36,676 nt of DNA, taken from assembly GCA_016870835.1 (NCBI GenBank), contig VGAG01000010.1:1-36676 (forward strand), read 5' to 3'. The notes under the pieces were generated by a model, which saw nothing but the letters and a program-made list of their open reading frames with translations, was not told the DNA's origin and did no database searches. The DNA comes from Actinomycetota bacterium (GTDB taxonomy: Bacteria; Actinomycetota; Actinomycetes; Nanopelagicales; Nanopelagicaceae). Both the position numbers and the translations under genes were made by a program. Numbering within the stretch: position 1 is the stretch's first letter; each line of letters begins with the position of its first letter. Below, in pieces: positions 7,669-18,795 of this stretch.

Positions 7669-9201
7669 ATGAATAAGGTCTACGACGCAATTGTCGTTGG
7701 CGGTGGCCATAACGGTTTAGTTGCAGCTTGTTATCTCGCAAAAGCGGGTAAGAAAGTTCTGGTGCTTGAAAAGCGCCACGAGTTTGGTGGCGCAACTAAA
7801 AGTAGCTACGCCTTTGAGGGAGTAGCTGCAAAGATTTCGCGCTACTCGTATCTGGTAGCACTACTTCCTGATCAGATAATCCAAGATCTTGATTTGGAAT
7901 TCCAAACATTAAGTAGGACTGTCTCCTCATATACCCCATCTGATTCGACTGGAGTTTTGATAAATCGGATTTTTGATGAGGATTCTTCGAAATCAATTGA
8001 ACAAATCGCTGGAGATAAATCCGAAGCTCTGGCATGGAGAGAGTTTTATTCCCGAATCGCGAAAGTAGCTGAATTGCTCGCCCCTACGATGCTCGAGCCA
8101 CTCAAGGGTGAGGGCGAGATCAAGAAGCTAATTGGGCCGACTCTGTGGAGCGAGTTCATGGATCGACCAATCTCAGAATCTCTAAATCAGAACTTCAAGA
8201 GCGATTTGATTAAAGGAATAGTCCTAACGGATGGGTTGATTGGTACTTTTGCAAGTGCAACTGAGCGCCTTGCCAATATCTGCTTTCTTTATCACCTCAT
8301 CGGTAATGGAACAGGGGAGTGGAAAGTTCCAAAAGGTGGCATGGGCGCCCTAATCTCGGCACTTCTGCAGCGTGCTCGAGAACTTGGAGTAGAACTTCGA
8401 GAAGGAGTGGAAATCACGAGAGTTTCAAATTCAGAATCCGGTGTAATGGTTGAAAGTGATAAAGGCGAGTTATTTGATTCAAAATTAGTGATCGCAGGAT
8501 GCGCCCCTACTGTTCTTGCGAAAATCTCAGGTTTAGCAGCGCCAAAGAGTCGAGATGGCAGCCAAGTAAAAATCAATATGGTTTTAAAACGACTTCCCAA
8601 ATTGAAGAGCGGAATTGATCCAGAGATTGCATTTGCCGGAACATTTCATATCGATGAGAGCTACTCGCAGCTAGAGCGAGCCTTTCAACAGGCTAAATCA
8701 GGTGAGATACCGGATGTGATTCCGGCTGAGATGTATTGCCACACATTGACTGATCCATCAATTCTGAGCAAAGAGATGCATGCTGCAGGAAATCACACCC
8801 TTACTCTCTTTGCATTGCATACCCCAGCCCCCTTATTTGATAAAGATCATGAGAACGCAAAGGCAGAGGTGACTAAACGGATTCTGCATGGTCTGAACTC
8901 TTATCTAGCAGAACCGATTGAGGACCTTCTTTTGAGGGATAGCTCTGGAAGACCTTGTATAGAGATAAAGACACCGCAAGAGTTAGAAGCTGAGATTGAT
9001 TTGCCAAGGGGAAACATCTTTCACGCCGACTTAAGTTTTCCTTGGAAAAGTGAGGGTGAAGTTGGAAAGTGGGGAGTTGAGACATCAAATGAGCGAATTC
9101 TGTTGGCTGGCGCTGGTTCTAAACGCGGCGGCGGGGTAAGTGGGATTGGTGGACATAACGCCGCGATGGCTGCGCTAGAGAGATTAGAAGTAATCAATTA
9201 G
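7669..9201 (+). CDS. FAD-dependent oxidoreductase, phytoene desaturase/PYROXD2-like
   Basis: 510-aa flavoprotein. The N-terminus has the dinucleotide-binding motif 'VVGGGHNGLVAACYLAKAG' followed by 'VLVLEKRHEFGGAT', and the C-terminus has the closing FAD motif 'LLAGAGSKRGGGVSGIGGHN'. 'KVPKGGMGALISAL' is typical of CrtI-related proteins. The overall pattern is closer to the PYROXD2-like group than to true phytoene desaturases, and no other carotenoid gene is adjacent, so the substrate is unknown. ATG follows the TAG of the PLP enzyme gene with no gap, so the pair is probably co-transcribed. FAD need links it loosely to the riboflavin operon downstream. Confidence 0.85.
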   Translation: MNKVYDAIVVGGGHNGLVAACYLAKAGKKVLVLEKRHEFGGATKSSYAFEGVAAKISRYSYLVALLPDQIIQDLDLEFQTLSRTVSSYTPSDSTGVLINRIFDEDSSKSIEQIAGDKSEALAWREFYSRIAKVAELLAPTMLEPLKGEGEIKKLIGPTLWSEFMDRPISESLNQNFKSDLIKGIVLTDGLIGTFASATERLANICFLYHLIGNGTGEWKVPKGGMGALISALLQRARELGVELREGVEITRVSNSESGVMVESDKGELFDSKLVIAGCAPTVLAKISGLAAPKSRDGSQVKINMVLKRLPKLKSGIDPEIAFAGTFHIDESYSQLERAFQQAKSGEIPDVIPAEMYCHTLTDPSILSKEMHAAGNHTLTLFALHTPAPLFDKDHENAKAEVTKRILHGLNSYLAEPIEDLLLRDSSGRPCIEIKTPQELEAEIDLPRGNIFHADLSFPWKSEGEVGKWGVETSNERILLAGAGSKRGGGVSGIGGHNAAMAALERLEVIN

Positions 9202-9204
9202 GAT
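9199..9204 (+). promoter_or_regulatory. -10 box TAGGAT, leaderless promoter of the 48-aa protein gene
   Basis: TAGGAT ends 6 nt before ATG 9211. The stop codon TAG of the upstream gene forms the first half of the box. Confidence 0.4.
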
Positions 9205-9210
9205 TCATTC

Positions 9211-9357
9211 ATGAAGCTTTTCCGCCGTTTATTCGCATTAATTGCGCTAATTGCCGTGGCGATGAAAGGCATTCTCTCTTTCCTCTCTTGGTTTGAAAAG
9301 CAAGAAGAAGTAAGCACGGTTTGGACCGACGATGAGGAATATGAGGATGCTTTTTAA
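9211..9357 (+). CDS. Small membrane protein (48 aa), unknown
   Basis: Too short for the ORF track. 'MKLFRRLFALIALIAVAMKG' gives a basic N-terminus and one membrane helix (about residues 7-27), followed by an acidic tail ('DDEEYEDAF'). Its stop overlaps the next ATG by 1 nt (TAATG), so the two are coupled. It has no Shine-Dalgarno but does have a TAGGAT box 6 nt upstream. The open frame, the coupling and the promoter support a real gene. Function unknown. Confidence 0.6.
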   Translation: MKLFRRLFALIALIAVAMKGILSFLSWFEKQEEVSTVWTDDEEYEDAF

Positions 9358-9737
9358 TGACCTATTCCTATATTCCTGGAACTTGCAATCTCGGCAAGGC
9401 TGAAGTTAGACGTCGCCAAATCGTTGCACTATTTGGAGCTTTTCTGACCATCTCAAGTTTCATCGGACTTCAAGCAGCTGGCACCGCGAATTCAGCGCGC
9501 TGGTCTCTCTTTGTACCGTTGATGGTCTTCTCGGTTGGCTTTATCCAATCTCGTAAGAAGTTCTGCCTTGCGTATGGCCTCATGGGAACTTTTAATCTCG
9601 GTCGACTTGGTGATATCACTCGGGTACAAAGTCCAGAAGACCGAAAAGCTGATCGAAGAACTGCTGCCGTGATTCTTATTCAGAGCGCGTTCTTGGCTTT
9701 AGTGTTGACGCTGCTCTTTGTTCTCCTGCCGCTTTAG
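9357..9737 (+). CDS. Hypothetical membrane protein (126 aa)
   Basis: Not assigned to a named family. Hydrophobic segments lie at about residues 22-40, 48-62 and 103-125. The cytosolic loop 'FNLGRLGDITRVQSPEDRKADRR' is polar and could be conserved. It is translationally coupled to the 48-aa protein (1-nt overlap) and converges with the next gene, overlapping it by 4 nt. Confidence 0.7.
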   Translation: MTYSYIPGTCNLGKAEVRRRQIVALFGAFLTISSFIGLQAAGTANSARWSLFVPLMVFSVGFIQSRKKFCLAYGLMGTFNLGRLGDITRVQSPEDRKADRRTAAVILIQSAFLALVLTLLFVLLPL

Positions 9738-10252
9738 TTCTTAGCGCGAGCATCCGCGCTCTCTTCTCCACCTTTTAGAAACTTAGATGCACTTATGTAA
9801 TCCACATAGAAGTCAGCATTCCACTCACCAGTTTCAGCGCTAAAGCTAGTGTTCAAGTAATCAATTGCAGCTTGAGTTTCATCAAGAAGCGTTGGTAACT
9901 CATCTTTTCGCGATTCCAATAGGCATGAAGGGTACTTATTCATCCGCTCATAGATCTTCAAATCGTGCTCTAAGACTTTAAGGACCGATGTGACCATTGA
10001 TTCAACTAGAGAAGTTCGGTTAGCTTCAACATCTAGGGCTAGGTACTCACTTACTTGCCTCTTATAAATAGTCCAATCTGCTTTTCCCGCCATCTCTTCA
10101 TCCAAGATGAATGTCTTTAGCGTGTCACATTGTTTAGCTAGGTAGGCCTTGGAACCGGATGGGCCAAAACGAAAAGTTCCCCAGATTGATCCAAGCGCAA
10201 GCACTAAACAGAGCGGCACCAGGATCCAGAGAGCTCGGTTCACCTTTTTCAC
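9734..10252 (-). CDS. Hypothetical membrane-anchored or secreted protein (172 aa)
   Basis: Starts at GTG with an N-terminal hydrophobic segment (about residues 7-26, 'ALWILVPLCLVLALGSIWG') that could be a signal anchor. The remainder is soluble and helix-rich with two Cys residues ('KQCDTLK', 'YPSCLLES') that could form a disulfide outside the cell. No domain was recognised. The GTG is preceded at 6 nt by TAGTCT, so the mRNA is probably leaderless. It is divergent from the methyltransferase gene, with only 20 bp between the two start codons. Confidence 0.7.
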   Translation of the reverse strand: MKKVNRALWILVPLCLVLALGSIWGTFRFGPSGSKAYLAKQCDTLKTFILDEEMAGKADWTIYKRQVSEYLALDVEANRTSLVESMVTSVLKVLEHDLKIYERMNKYPSCLLESRKDELPTLLDETQAAIDYLNTSFSAETGEWNADFYVDYISASKFLKGGEESADARAKN

Positions 10253-10257
10253 CGGCT

Positions 10258-10264
10258 TAGACTA
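10258..10264. promoter_or_regulatory. Overlapping divergent -10 boxes (TAGACT + / TAGTCT -)
   Basis: The near-palindrome TTAGACTAA sits in a 20-bp divergent gap. Read on the minus strand, TAGTCT ends 6 nt before GTG 10252; on the plus strand, TAGACT ends 9 nt before ATG 10273. Both genes lack a Shine-Dalgarno sequence. Confidence 0.4.
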
Positions 10265-10272
10265 ACTCAGTA

Positions 10273-12757
<2,485 letters not shown>

Positions 12758-12759
12758 AA

Positions 12760-14403
12760 ATGGCAACGAAGATATCTGGCATTCTCGATACTTTTATGGA
12801 AGAGGGCATAAAGCTAACCCCGATTGGAGCAACGCTTCTCGGAGTCCCAGGTGCGGATGACAAGCTTGATGATTTCTCTATGGTCGGCCAGAAAGCAAGG
12901 GAAGATTTAACGCGCAAGACCCTTGAATCACTAAAGAGCGCAAGGCCCGAGAATGAATTTAATCGAATCGCTCAATCCGTTGCGATCGAGAGACTTTCAT
13001 CTGAACTTAGATTAAGTGAGAGCCACGAATCTAGAGCTCTTTTTAATCTCATCTCCTCGCCCGTGACTTCGATCCGCCAAGTATTCGAGATGATGAAGAA
13101 AGATAATCCTGATTCGTTGGCTAACGCCACAGCGCGTTTAAATGCAATCGGTGAAGCGCTAAGAGGTTGGTGCTCAACGCTTGAGACCGTTGCCGGCGAA
13201 GGCAGAGTTAATTCTGCTCGCCAAGTTAAGGCAACTATTGGACAACTTGAGACAATTTCAAAGGGCGCCTACCAAACCGTCGCTAAGAAATTTGATGCAA
13301 AGGGTGAAAATTCAGCTCTATTAGATGCCGCAAAAAACGCGGAATCTGCTTGTTTGGAAGTCTCCAAATGGCTCCGTGATTCGTATCTTCCTAAGGCTGC
13401 GCCGAAAGATGGAGTTGGCGAAGAGCGTTACAAGATGTGGGCTAGGCACTTCACCGGAGCAGATTTAAATCTGCGCGATACATACGAGTGGGGAATTGCT
13501 CAACTAGAAGAGATAAATGCGCGGATGAAGCGGGCATCAGAACGTCTCTATCCAGATGCAACCTCCCTTCGCGAAGTAGCCGATCGCCTCGATAAAGACC
13601 CTCGCTACGTTGTTGAAGGTGAAGCAGAACTTCTCCGTAAGTTAAAAGAATTCATTGAGAAAGCAGTCGAGAGATTAGATGGCAAAGAGTTCTACATCGA
13701 TCCGCGCATTAAGAGTTGTGAAGCAAGACTTGCACCTGAGGGAAGCGCCTCGGCTGCGTACTACATGGGACCAAGTGAGGACTTATCTCGCCCAGGAACT
13801 ACTTGGTATCCAACTATGGGCAGAAAGACTTTTGGTTGGTGGCACATAGTCTCAACTTGGTATCACGAAGCAGTTCCTGGTCATCATCTTCAAGTTGCAA
13901 CAACAAAAATTAACACCGAACGCCTAACGAGATTCCAGAGAAATAGAGTATGGGTTTCTGGTTATGGTGAAGGTTGGGCTCTATACGCCGAGCGGTTAAT
14001 GGATGAATTAGGAGCTTTTGAAGATCCGGGATTTGAGATGGGTTATCTATCCGCTCAAGGACTGCGCGCTGCGCGAGTTGTTGTCGATATCGGAATGCAC
14101 TGTGGCTATAAGGATTTCAATGGCGAAGTTTGGAATGCAGAATCCGCATTTAAGATTCTTCATGAGCGCGCGCTACTAGATGAGATCTCAGCTCGAAGCG
14201 AAGTTGATCGTTATCTCGGCTGGCCCGGACAAGCAATCTCTTACAAAGTAGGAGAGCGTTTTATGATGGAAGCTCGTGAAGATGCAAAGCGCAGACTCGG
14301 TGCAAACTTTGATCTCAAGAAATTCCACTCATATGTTCTAAATCTTGGACCGATGGGTCTTGATCCATTTAAGGCTGAAATGGCCGCTTGGAACGGGCAA
14401 TAA
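12760..14403 (+). CDS. DUF885 family metallopeptidase-like protein
   Basis: 547 aa, a normal length for DUF885. The zinc site is 'WYHEAVPGHHLQ' (HEAVPGHH near residue 369), followed by 'GYGEGWALYAERLMDELGAF', which supplies the downstream Glu of the site. The C-terminal 'RSEVDRYLGWPGQAISYKVG' is also typical. The family is thought to be cytoplasmic zinc peptidases of unknown substrate. No signal peptide is visible. ATG is preceded by GAGGGG. Its close spacing to argG suggests co-expression, without a known functional link. Confidence 0.9.
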   Translation: MATKISGILDTFMEEGIKLTPIGATLLGVPGADDKLDDFSMVGQKAREDLTRKTLESLKSARPENEFNRIAQSVAIERLSSELRLSESHESRALFNLISSPVTSIRQVFEMMKKDNPDSLANATARLNAIGEALRGWCSTLETVAGEGRVNSARQVKATIGQLETISKGAYQTVAKKFDAKGENSALLDAAKNAESACLEVSKWLRDSYLPKAAPKDGVGEERYKMWARHFTGADLNLRDTYEWGIAQLEEINARMKRASERLYPDATSLREVADRLDKDPRYVVEGEAELLRKLKEFIEKAVERLDGKEFYIDPRIKSCEARLAPEGSASAAYYMGPSEDLSRPGTTWYPTMGRKTFGWWHIVSTWYHEAVPGHHLQVATTKINTERLTRFQRNRVWVSGYGEGWALYAERLMDELGAFEDPGFEMGYLSAQGLRAARVVVDIGMHCGYKDFNGEVWNAESAFKILHERALLDEISARSEVDRYLGWPGQAISYKVGERFMMEAREDAKRRLGANFDLKKFHSYVLNLGPMGLDPFKAEMAAWNGQ

Positions 14404-14426
14404 CACTCGGCTAGAATCACGCTGTT

Positions 14427-14546
14427 GTTTCCGGGGTCGGTGTAATTCCGAACCGGCAGTTAAAGTCTGCGACCCGCTAGCACCCAGCTATCGGTGGACT
14501 TGGTGAAATTCCAAGACCGACGGTTAAAGTCCGGATGAGAGGAAAC
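14427..14546 (+). promoter_or_regulatory. FMN riboswitch (RFN element)
   Basis: All hallmark segments are present in order: 'GGGGTCGGTGTAATTCCG', 'ACCGGCAGTTAAAGTCTGCGA', 'GGTGGACTTGGTGAAATTCC' and 'ACCGACGGTTAAAGTCCGGA'. The closing P1 helix is GTTTCC (14427-14432) with GGAAAC (14541-14546). It binds FMN in the nascent mRNA and shuts down the riboflavin genes. It lies directly before ribD in the same direction; because ribD to prpD have no gaps, it probably also governs the methylcitrate-cycle genes. Confidence 0.96.
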
Positions 14547-14550
14547 AAAT

Positions 14551-14575
14551 ACGCGCACTTCTGCGCGTCCTCTTT
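14551..14575 (+). terminator. Riboswitch expression-platform terminator
   Basis: Perfect GC-rich 7-bp stem ACGCGCA / TGCGCGT with a CTTC loop, followed by CCTCTTTT. It begins 4 nt after the P1 helix, as expected for an FMN-dependent transcription terminator. The T tract is short, so readthrough is likely. Confidence 0.6.
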
Positions 14576-14577
14576 TG

Positions 14578-14608
14578 CGCACCCCGGAATCATTTAAAGG
14601 GGGTGGCG
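14578..14608 (+). promoter_or_regulatory. Possible ribD Shine-Dalgarno-sequestering hairpin
   Basis: CGC-ACCCC (14578-14585) can pair with GGGGTGGCG (14600-14608) with one bulged base, burying the AAAGGGGG ribosome-binding site of ribD. This would give a second, translational layer of control after the terminator. Confidence 0.35.
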
Positions 14609-14611
14609 ATC

Positions 14612-15637
14612 TTGATCAATGAATCAAAGGCGATGCAACGCGCGCTTGAACTCTCAGAGCTAGGTCTTGGCCTAACCGCCCCAAATCCAATTGTTGGCGC
14701 AGTAATTGTTGATGATTCCGGAGAAACTATTGGTGAAGGTTTTCATCAACGCGTAAATATCGGAGCACACGCAGAGGTAATTGCGCTCAATGCTGCTGGA
14801 AAGAAGGCAGAAGGCGCAACACTCGTTCTAACTTTAGAACCATGTAATCACACCGGTAAAACTCCTCCTTGTGTGGATGCAATTATCGCTGCTGGCATTA
14901 AGCGAGTTATATTTTCAATGAAGGATCCAAATCCAATCGCTCAAGGTGGCGCCGAGCGACTTCGTGTCAAGGGAGTTGAAGTAGTAGAAGGTGTTCTAAA
15001 AGAGAAGGTTAGTTTTTCAAATCGCGCCTGGCTCAAGAAGATTGATGAGAAGCGTCCATATATAACGCTTAAAGTTGCTTCCTCTCTCGATGGAAAGATT
15101 TCGGCAGCAGATGGTTCTTCAAAGTGGATTACAAATGAGGTTTCTAGAAGTAATGTAGCGCGACTGCGCAGCGAATGTGATGCCATTGTTACTGGAACTG
15201 GAACGGTGATTGCTGATGATCCATCACTAACCGTCAGGGGAATTGTTAGGGCGGGTGCAAAATTTGCTCCAACAAGAGTTGTTCTAGGTAAACGTGGGAT
15301 TCCTAGCGGCGCAAAGTTGCTTGATGACTCTGCGCCCACGATTCATCTGCAAACAAACGAAATCTCTCAACTTATTGAATTGGCGAATTCCAAAGGCTGG
15401 AACCGCATCTTGATTGAAGCTGGCCCAACCCTCACGGGAGCGCTCTTGAAAGAAGGGCTATTTGATGAGCTATTTCTCTACCAAGCTCCCACTCTTCTGG
15501 GTGGAAACTTTGATTTCACGCGCGATCTTGGGCTTCGAAGCATTTCAGAGCGCCTAGATCTACAACTTCATGGCGTTGAAACCCTCGGTGACGCTCAAAA
15601 AGATCTTCGCCTTCATTTATTGGCGGTGAACTCCTGA
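14612..15637 (+). CDS. ribD: Bifunctional pyrimidine deaminase/reductase of riboflavin synthesis
   Basis: 341 aa. The N-terminal zinc deaminase domain has 'HAEVIAL' (about residue 53) and '[12 protein letters not shown]' (about 75-86). The C-terminal NADPH reductase domain has '[19 protein letters not shown]', 'SKWITN' and '[14 protein letters not shown]'. It catalyses two successive steps after GTP cyclohydrolase II. I chose TTG at 14612 because AAAGGGGG ends 8 nt upstream; the track's GTG at 14603 overlaps that site. Its stop overlaps ribE by 1 nt (TGATG). It is the first gene after the FMN riboswitch. Confidence 0.95.
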   Translation: MINESKAMQRALELSELGLGLTAPNPIVGAVIVDDSGETIGEGFHQRVNIGAHAEVIALNAAGKKAEGATLVLTLEPCNHTGKTPPCVDAIIAAGIKRVIFSMKDPNPIAQGGAERLRVKGVEVVEGVLKEKVSFSNRAWLKKIDEKRPYITLKVASSLDGKISAADGSSKWITNEVSRSNVARLRSECDAIVTGTGTVIADDPSLTVRGIVRAGAKFAPTRVVLGKRGIPSGAKLLDDSAPTIHLQTNEISQLIELANSKGWNRILIEAGPTLTGALLKEGLFDELFLYQAPTLLGGNFDFTRDLGLRSISERLDLQLHGVETLGDAQKDLRLHLLAVNS

Positions 15638-16239
15638 TGTTTACCGGACTAGTAGCAGATAGAGGGAAAGTTCTCTCAATTTCACAAGAAAGCGAATCTG
15701 CCGTAATTGAGATTCAAAGCGCCCTTCTAGATCAAGTAAAAGTTGGAGATTCAATAAGTGTTAATGGGGTCTGCTTAACCGCGATCGAGTTAGACGGAAA
15801 GAGCTTTAAGGCAGATGTCATGATCCAAACACTTAAAGTCACAAGTTTGAGTGAAATCAAAGTTGGCGATGATGTAAATCTAGAACTTGCAGCAAGAGCT
15901 GACTCAAGACTTGGTGGCCATATCGTGCAAGGGCATGTTGATGGGGTAGGCGTAGTGCAAGAGAACTCATCGGGGGAGAAGTGGAACAAGTTTGTGATTG
16001 CAGTTCCAAAGGCTCTTACTAAATACATAGTCAATCAAGGTTCGATTGCCATTGATGGCGTATCACTTACTGTTGGTGAAATTAGCGGTGAAAATGTAAC
16101 GCTCTGGTTAATCCCAGAAACTCTGACAAAGACAAATCTCGCTGCTAAAACTCCGGGAAATAAGGCGAATATTGAAGTTGATCTCATCGCTAAATATGTA
16201 GAGCGCTTGATGAAGCGAGGTGATGAGAATGGCAACTGA
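15637..16239 (+). CDS. ribE: Riboflavin synthase alpha subunit
   Basis: 200 aa. It begins with the characteristic 'MFTGLV' and contains two tandem lumazine-binding domains: the first around 'VGDSISVNGVCLTAIEL', the second around 'IVNQGSIAIDGVSLTVGEI'. 'GGHIVQGHVDGVG' links them. It dismutates two 6,7-dimethyl-8-ribityllumazine molecules to riboflavin, the last step of the pathway, using the product of RibH from the same operon. It is coupled to ribD (1-nt overlap) and overlaps ribBA by 11 nt. Confidence 0.96.
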   Translation: MFTGLVADRGKVLSISQESESAVIEIQSALLDQVKVGDSISVNGVCLTAIELDGKSFKADVMIQTLKVTSLSEIKVGDDVNLELAARADSRLGGHIVQGHVDGVGVVQENSSGEKWNKFVIAVPKALTKYIVNQGSIAIDGVSLTVGEISGENVTLWLIPETLTKTNLAAKTPGNKANIEVDLIAKYVERLMKRGDENGN

Positions 16240-17428
16240 GATGCACTTAGCCTTAGATAAATTTAAAAGTGGCGGCTTTGTAATAGTCACTGATGATGCT
16301 GATCGCGAGAATGAAGGCGATCTCTTCTTGCTCGCTAGCGCAGCTACGACCGAGAAGATTGGTTTTATGATCCGCCACACTTCTGGGGTCATATGTGTAG
16401 CAATGACTGAGGAGCGTTCCCGCCAACTACACCTGCCCCTTATGGTGAAACAGAATCAGGATACAAAGCGAACAGCTTTCACAGTTACTGTAGATGTAAA
16501 GCATGGAATCACGACTGGGATAAGCGCGCAAGAGCGGGCCAACACAATTAGAGCGCTAGCAGACTCCAATTCGACTGCTGAGGACTTCATTAGACCTGGT
16601 CACATATTCCCGTTAATTGCTGATGAAGGCGGGCTCGCAGCACGACGCGGTCATACCGAAGCGGTTATTGAGATGTGCCTTCGTGCCGGTGAGACTCCGG
16701 TCGGTGTAATTAGTGAAATTGTTAATGAGGATGGCTCGATGATGCGCGGAAGTGCGTTATTTGAATTCGCCAAGAAATTTGAGACACCAATCATCTCAAT
16801 TGCAGAATTGTCAAAAACTCTCTCTCCGGTTAAGCCAAGAAGTAGCGAGAAATTGGATTGGGCAAAGCTTCCGAGAAACGATAAAAACTGGCGGATTGCA
16901 ACGCATTCTGGTCAAGGCGGAGTAACCCACTCCGTTATGGCACTTGGTGAGATAAAGAGCGAAACTCTTCTTCGCATACATTCTGAATGCTTAACCGGCG
17001 ATGTTTTTGGTTCAATGCGTTGTGATTGTGGCGATCAGCTCTCGATTGCGCTAAGTGAGATTGAAGCAGCTGGAAGCGGTGTAATCATCTATCTCCGGGA
17101 ACATGAAGGTAGAGGTATTGGACTTAGCGAGAAGATCCGAGCATATAAGTTGCAAGATGAAGGACTAGATACTGTTGACGCAAATCTTGCGTTGGGCCAT
17201 GAAGCAGATGAGCGCGACTATCAAGATGCAGTCGAAATCCTAAAGGATCTTGGCATTTCTAAAGTTTCATTACTAACAAATAACCCAGATAAAGAGAGAG
17301 CCTTAAGCGCCGCTGGTATTCAAGTCAAATCTAAGAAAATTGGAGTTAAGCCGAATCTACATAACATTGAGTATTTACGGGTTAAGGCCGAGCGTATGGG
17401 CCACTCAAATATAGAGAAAGAGGCATAG
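16229..17428 (+). CDS. ribBA: 3,4-DHBP synthase / GTP cyclohydrolase II
   Basis: 399 aa, bifunctional. The N-terminal DHBP synthase part carries 'TDDADRENEGDL' and 'RRGHTEA'; it makes the four-carbon unit from ribulose 5-phosphate. The C-terminal GTP cyclohydrolase II part carries the zinc site 'SECLTGDVFGSMRCDCGDQL' and 'LREHEGRGIGL'; it opens GTP. Both are entry steps of riboflavin synthesis. I chose ATG 16229 because GAGGTGA lies 5 nt upstream; the track start at 16220 overlaps that site. It overlaps the end of ribE by 11 nt. Confidence 0.96.
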   Translation: MATEMHLALDKFKSGGFVIVTDDADRENEGDLFLLASAATTEKIGFMIRHTSGVICVAMTEERSRQLHLPLMVKQNQDTKRTAFTVTVDVKHGITTGISAQERANTIRALADSNSTAEDFIRPGHIFPLIADEGGLAARRGHTEAVIEMCLRAGETPVGVISEIVNEDGSMMRGSALFEFAKKFETPIISIAELSKTLSPVKPRSSEKLDWAKLPRNDKNWRIATHSGQGGVTHSVMALGEIKSETLLRIHSECLTGDVFGSMRCDCGDQLSIALSEIEAAGSGVIIYLREHEGRGIGLSEKIRAYKLQDEGLDTVDANLALGHEADERDYQDAVEILKDLGISKVSLLTNNPDKERALSAAGIQVKSKKIGVKPNLHNIEYLRVKAERMGHSNIEKEA

Positions 17429-17914
17429 ATGTCGGGTAACGCGCCGAAAATTGAAACGACAAGGCTGGAGAACGCAAAGGTCGCAATCATTTCAGCTAGA
17501 TGGCACCAAGAAATCTGCGACTCTTTAATTTCTGGCGCAAAGCGCGCTCTTGAAGAATCAGGCGTCAAAGAAATTTCAATCGACTATGTAGCCGGATCAT
17601 TTGAACTTCCGCTTGCTGCTCAATATGCCCTTAAGTCAGGCGCTGATGCTGCTGTAGTCCTTGGAGTTGTCCTTCGCGGAGAGACACCTCATTTTGATTA
17701 TGTCTGCCAAGGGGTAACGGATGGAATCATGCGGGTCTCACTCGATCTCGATAAACCAATCGGGTTTGGTGTTCTTACAGTTGATACAGTCGAACAAGCG
17801 ATTGCAAGAAGCGGTGTAGCTGGAAGTAAAGAAGATAAGGGATATGACAGCGCTATTGCTGCGCTCGACCTACTTCGCGTTAAGCGTGAGTTCTTTGGTA
17901 GGTTCGCTAAGTGA
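17429..17914 (+). CDS. ribH: 6,7-dimethyl-8-ribityllumazine synthase
   Basis: 161 aa, normal length. Substrate-site motifs are '[16 protein letters not shown]', '[12 protein letters not shown]' and '[15 protein letters not shown]', which includes the catalytic histidine; '[13 protein letters not shown]' follows. It condenses the RibD-derived pyrimidine with DHBP, and the enzyme normally assembles into icosahedral or pentameric shells. ATG abuts the ribBA stop with AAAGAGG upstream. Its end overlaps prpB by 4 nt (GTGA), the physical junction between the riboflavin and methylcitrate parts of the operon. Confidence 0.96.
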   Translation: MSGNAPKIETTRLENAKVAIISARWHQEICDSLISGAKRALEESGVKEISIDYVAGSFELPLAAQYALKSGADAAVVLGVVLRGETPHFDYVCQGVTDGIMRVSLDLDKPIGFGVLTVDTVEQAIARSGVAGSKEDKGYDSAIAALDLLRVKREFFGRFAK

Positions 17915-18795
17915 GTTCAGCCGGCTCAAAATTTCGTGAGGCGCTTCGCGCTGAATCACCGGTACAAATAATCGGAACCATAAATGCAAATCATGCGCTC
18001 TTAGCAAAGCGAGCTGGGTATAAAGCAATCTATCTATCAGGTGGGGGCGTCGCTGCCGGATCACTAGGGGTTCCTGATCTTGGAATCACAACACTCGAAG
18101 ATGTCCTTATAGATGTTCGGAGAATCACCTCTGCTTGCGATCTACCGTTACTTGTGGATATCGATACTGGATTTGGTCCATCAGCTTTCAATATAGAGCG
18201 AACAATTAAGTCACTAATTGGCGCGGGAGCTGCCGGCGCACATATAGAGGATCAAGTGGGCGCCAAGCGTTGCGGCCATAGACCAAATAAGGAAGTTGTA
18301 AGCAAAGAAGAGATGGTAGATCGAATCAAAGCTGCAAAAAGTGCTCGCGGAGATAATGAGTTCTATCTAATCGCGCGTACTGATGCGGTCGCAGTTGAAG
18401 GAATCGAGAGCGCAATTGAGCGCGCCCTTGCTTATCTCTCGGCCGGCGCTGATGCGATATTTGCTGAAGCGATAACCACACTTGATGACTATCGCCGTTT
18501 TACTTCTGCCGTAAAGGCTCCAGTTCTTGCGAATATAACTGAGTTTGGCTTGACCCCGCTCTTCACAATTGAGGAGTTAAGAAGTGCCAATATTGCGATG
18601 GCTTTATATCCGCTCTCGGCATTTAGGGCGATGAATAAGGCCGCTGAAAAAGTCTTTGAGACAATCCGTAGAGATGGCACCCAGAAGTCGTTAGTTGGAG
18701 AGATGCAGACCAGAGAAGAGCTTTACGAACGGATAAATTATTATGAATACGAAAAGGCTTTAGATAAATTCAACTCTGAGAAGCGCGGAGAATGA
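17911..18795 (+). CDS. prpB: 2-methylisocitrate lyase
   Basis: 294 aa, isocitrate lyase/PEP mutase superfamily. Conserved segments are '[19 protein letters not shown]', 'VDIDTGFG', '[12 protein letters not shown]' (catalytic Cys and Mg site) and 'IARTDA'. It splits methylisocitrate to pyruvate and succinate, the last step of the methylcitrate cycle for propionyl-CoA. The start is GTG, overlapping the ribH stop by 4 nt, so it is translationally coupled to a riboflavin gene. It overlaps prpC by 4 nt. Confidence 0.94.
   Translation: MSSAGSKFREALRAESPVQIIGTINANHALLAKRAGYKAIYLSGGGVAAGSLGVPDLGITTLEDVLIDVRRITSACDLPLLVDIDTGFGPSAFNIERTIKSLIGAGAAGAHIEDQVGAKRCGHRPNKEVVSKEEMVDRIKAAKSARGDNEFYLIARTDAVAVEGIESAIERALAYLSAGADAIFAEAITTLDDYRRFTSAVKAPVLANITEFGLTPLFTIEELRSANIAMALYPLSAFRAMNKAAEKVFETIRRDGTQKSLVGEMQTREELYERINYYEYEKALDKFNSEKRGE

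Noticed and set aside
7669-9201. Assignment as phytoene desaturase crtI
   Set aside because: Fold matches, but sequence pattern is closer to PYROXD2-like proteins and no carotenoid gene is adjacent.
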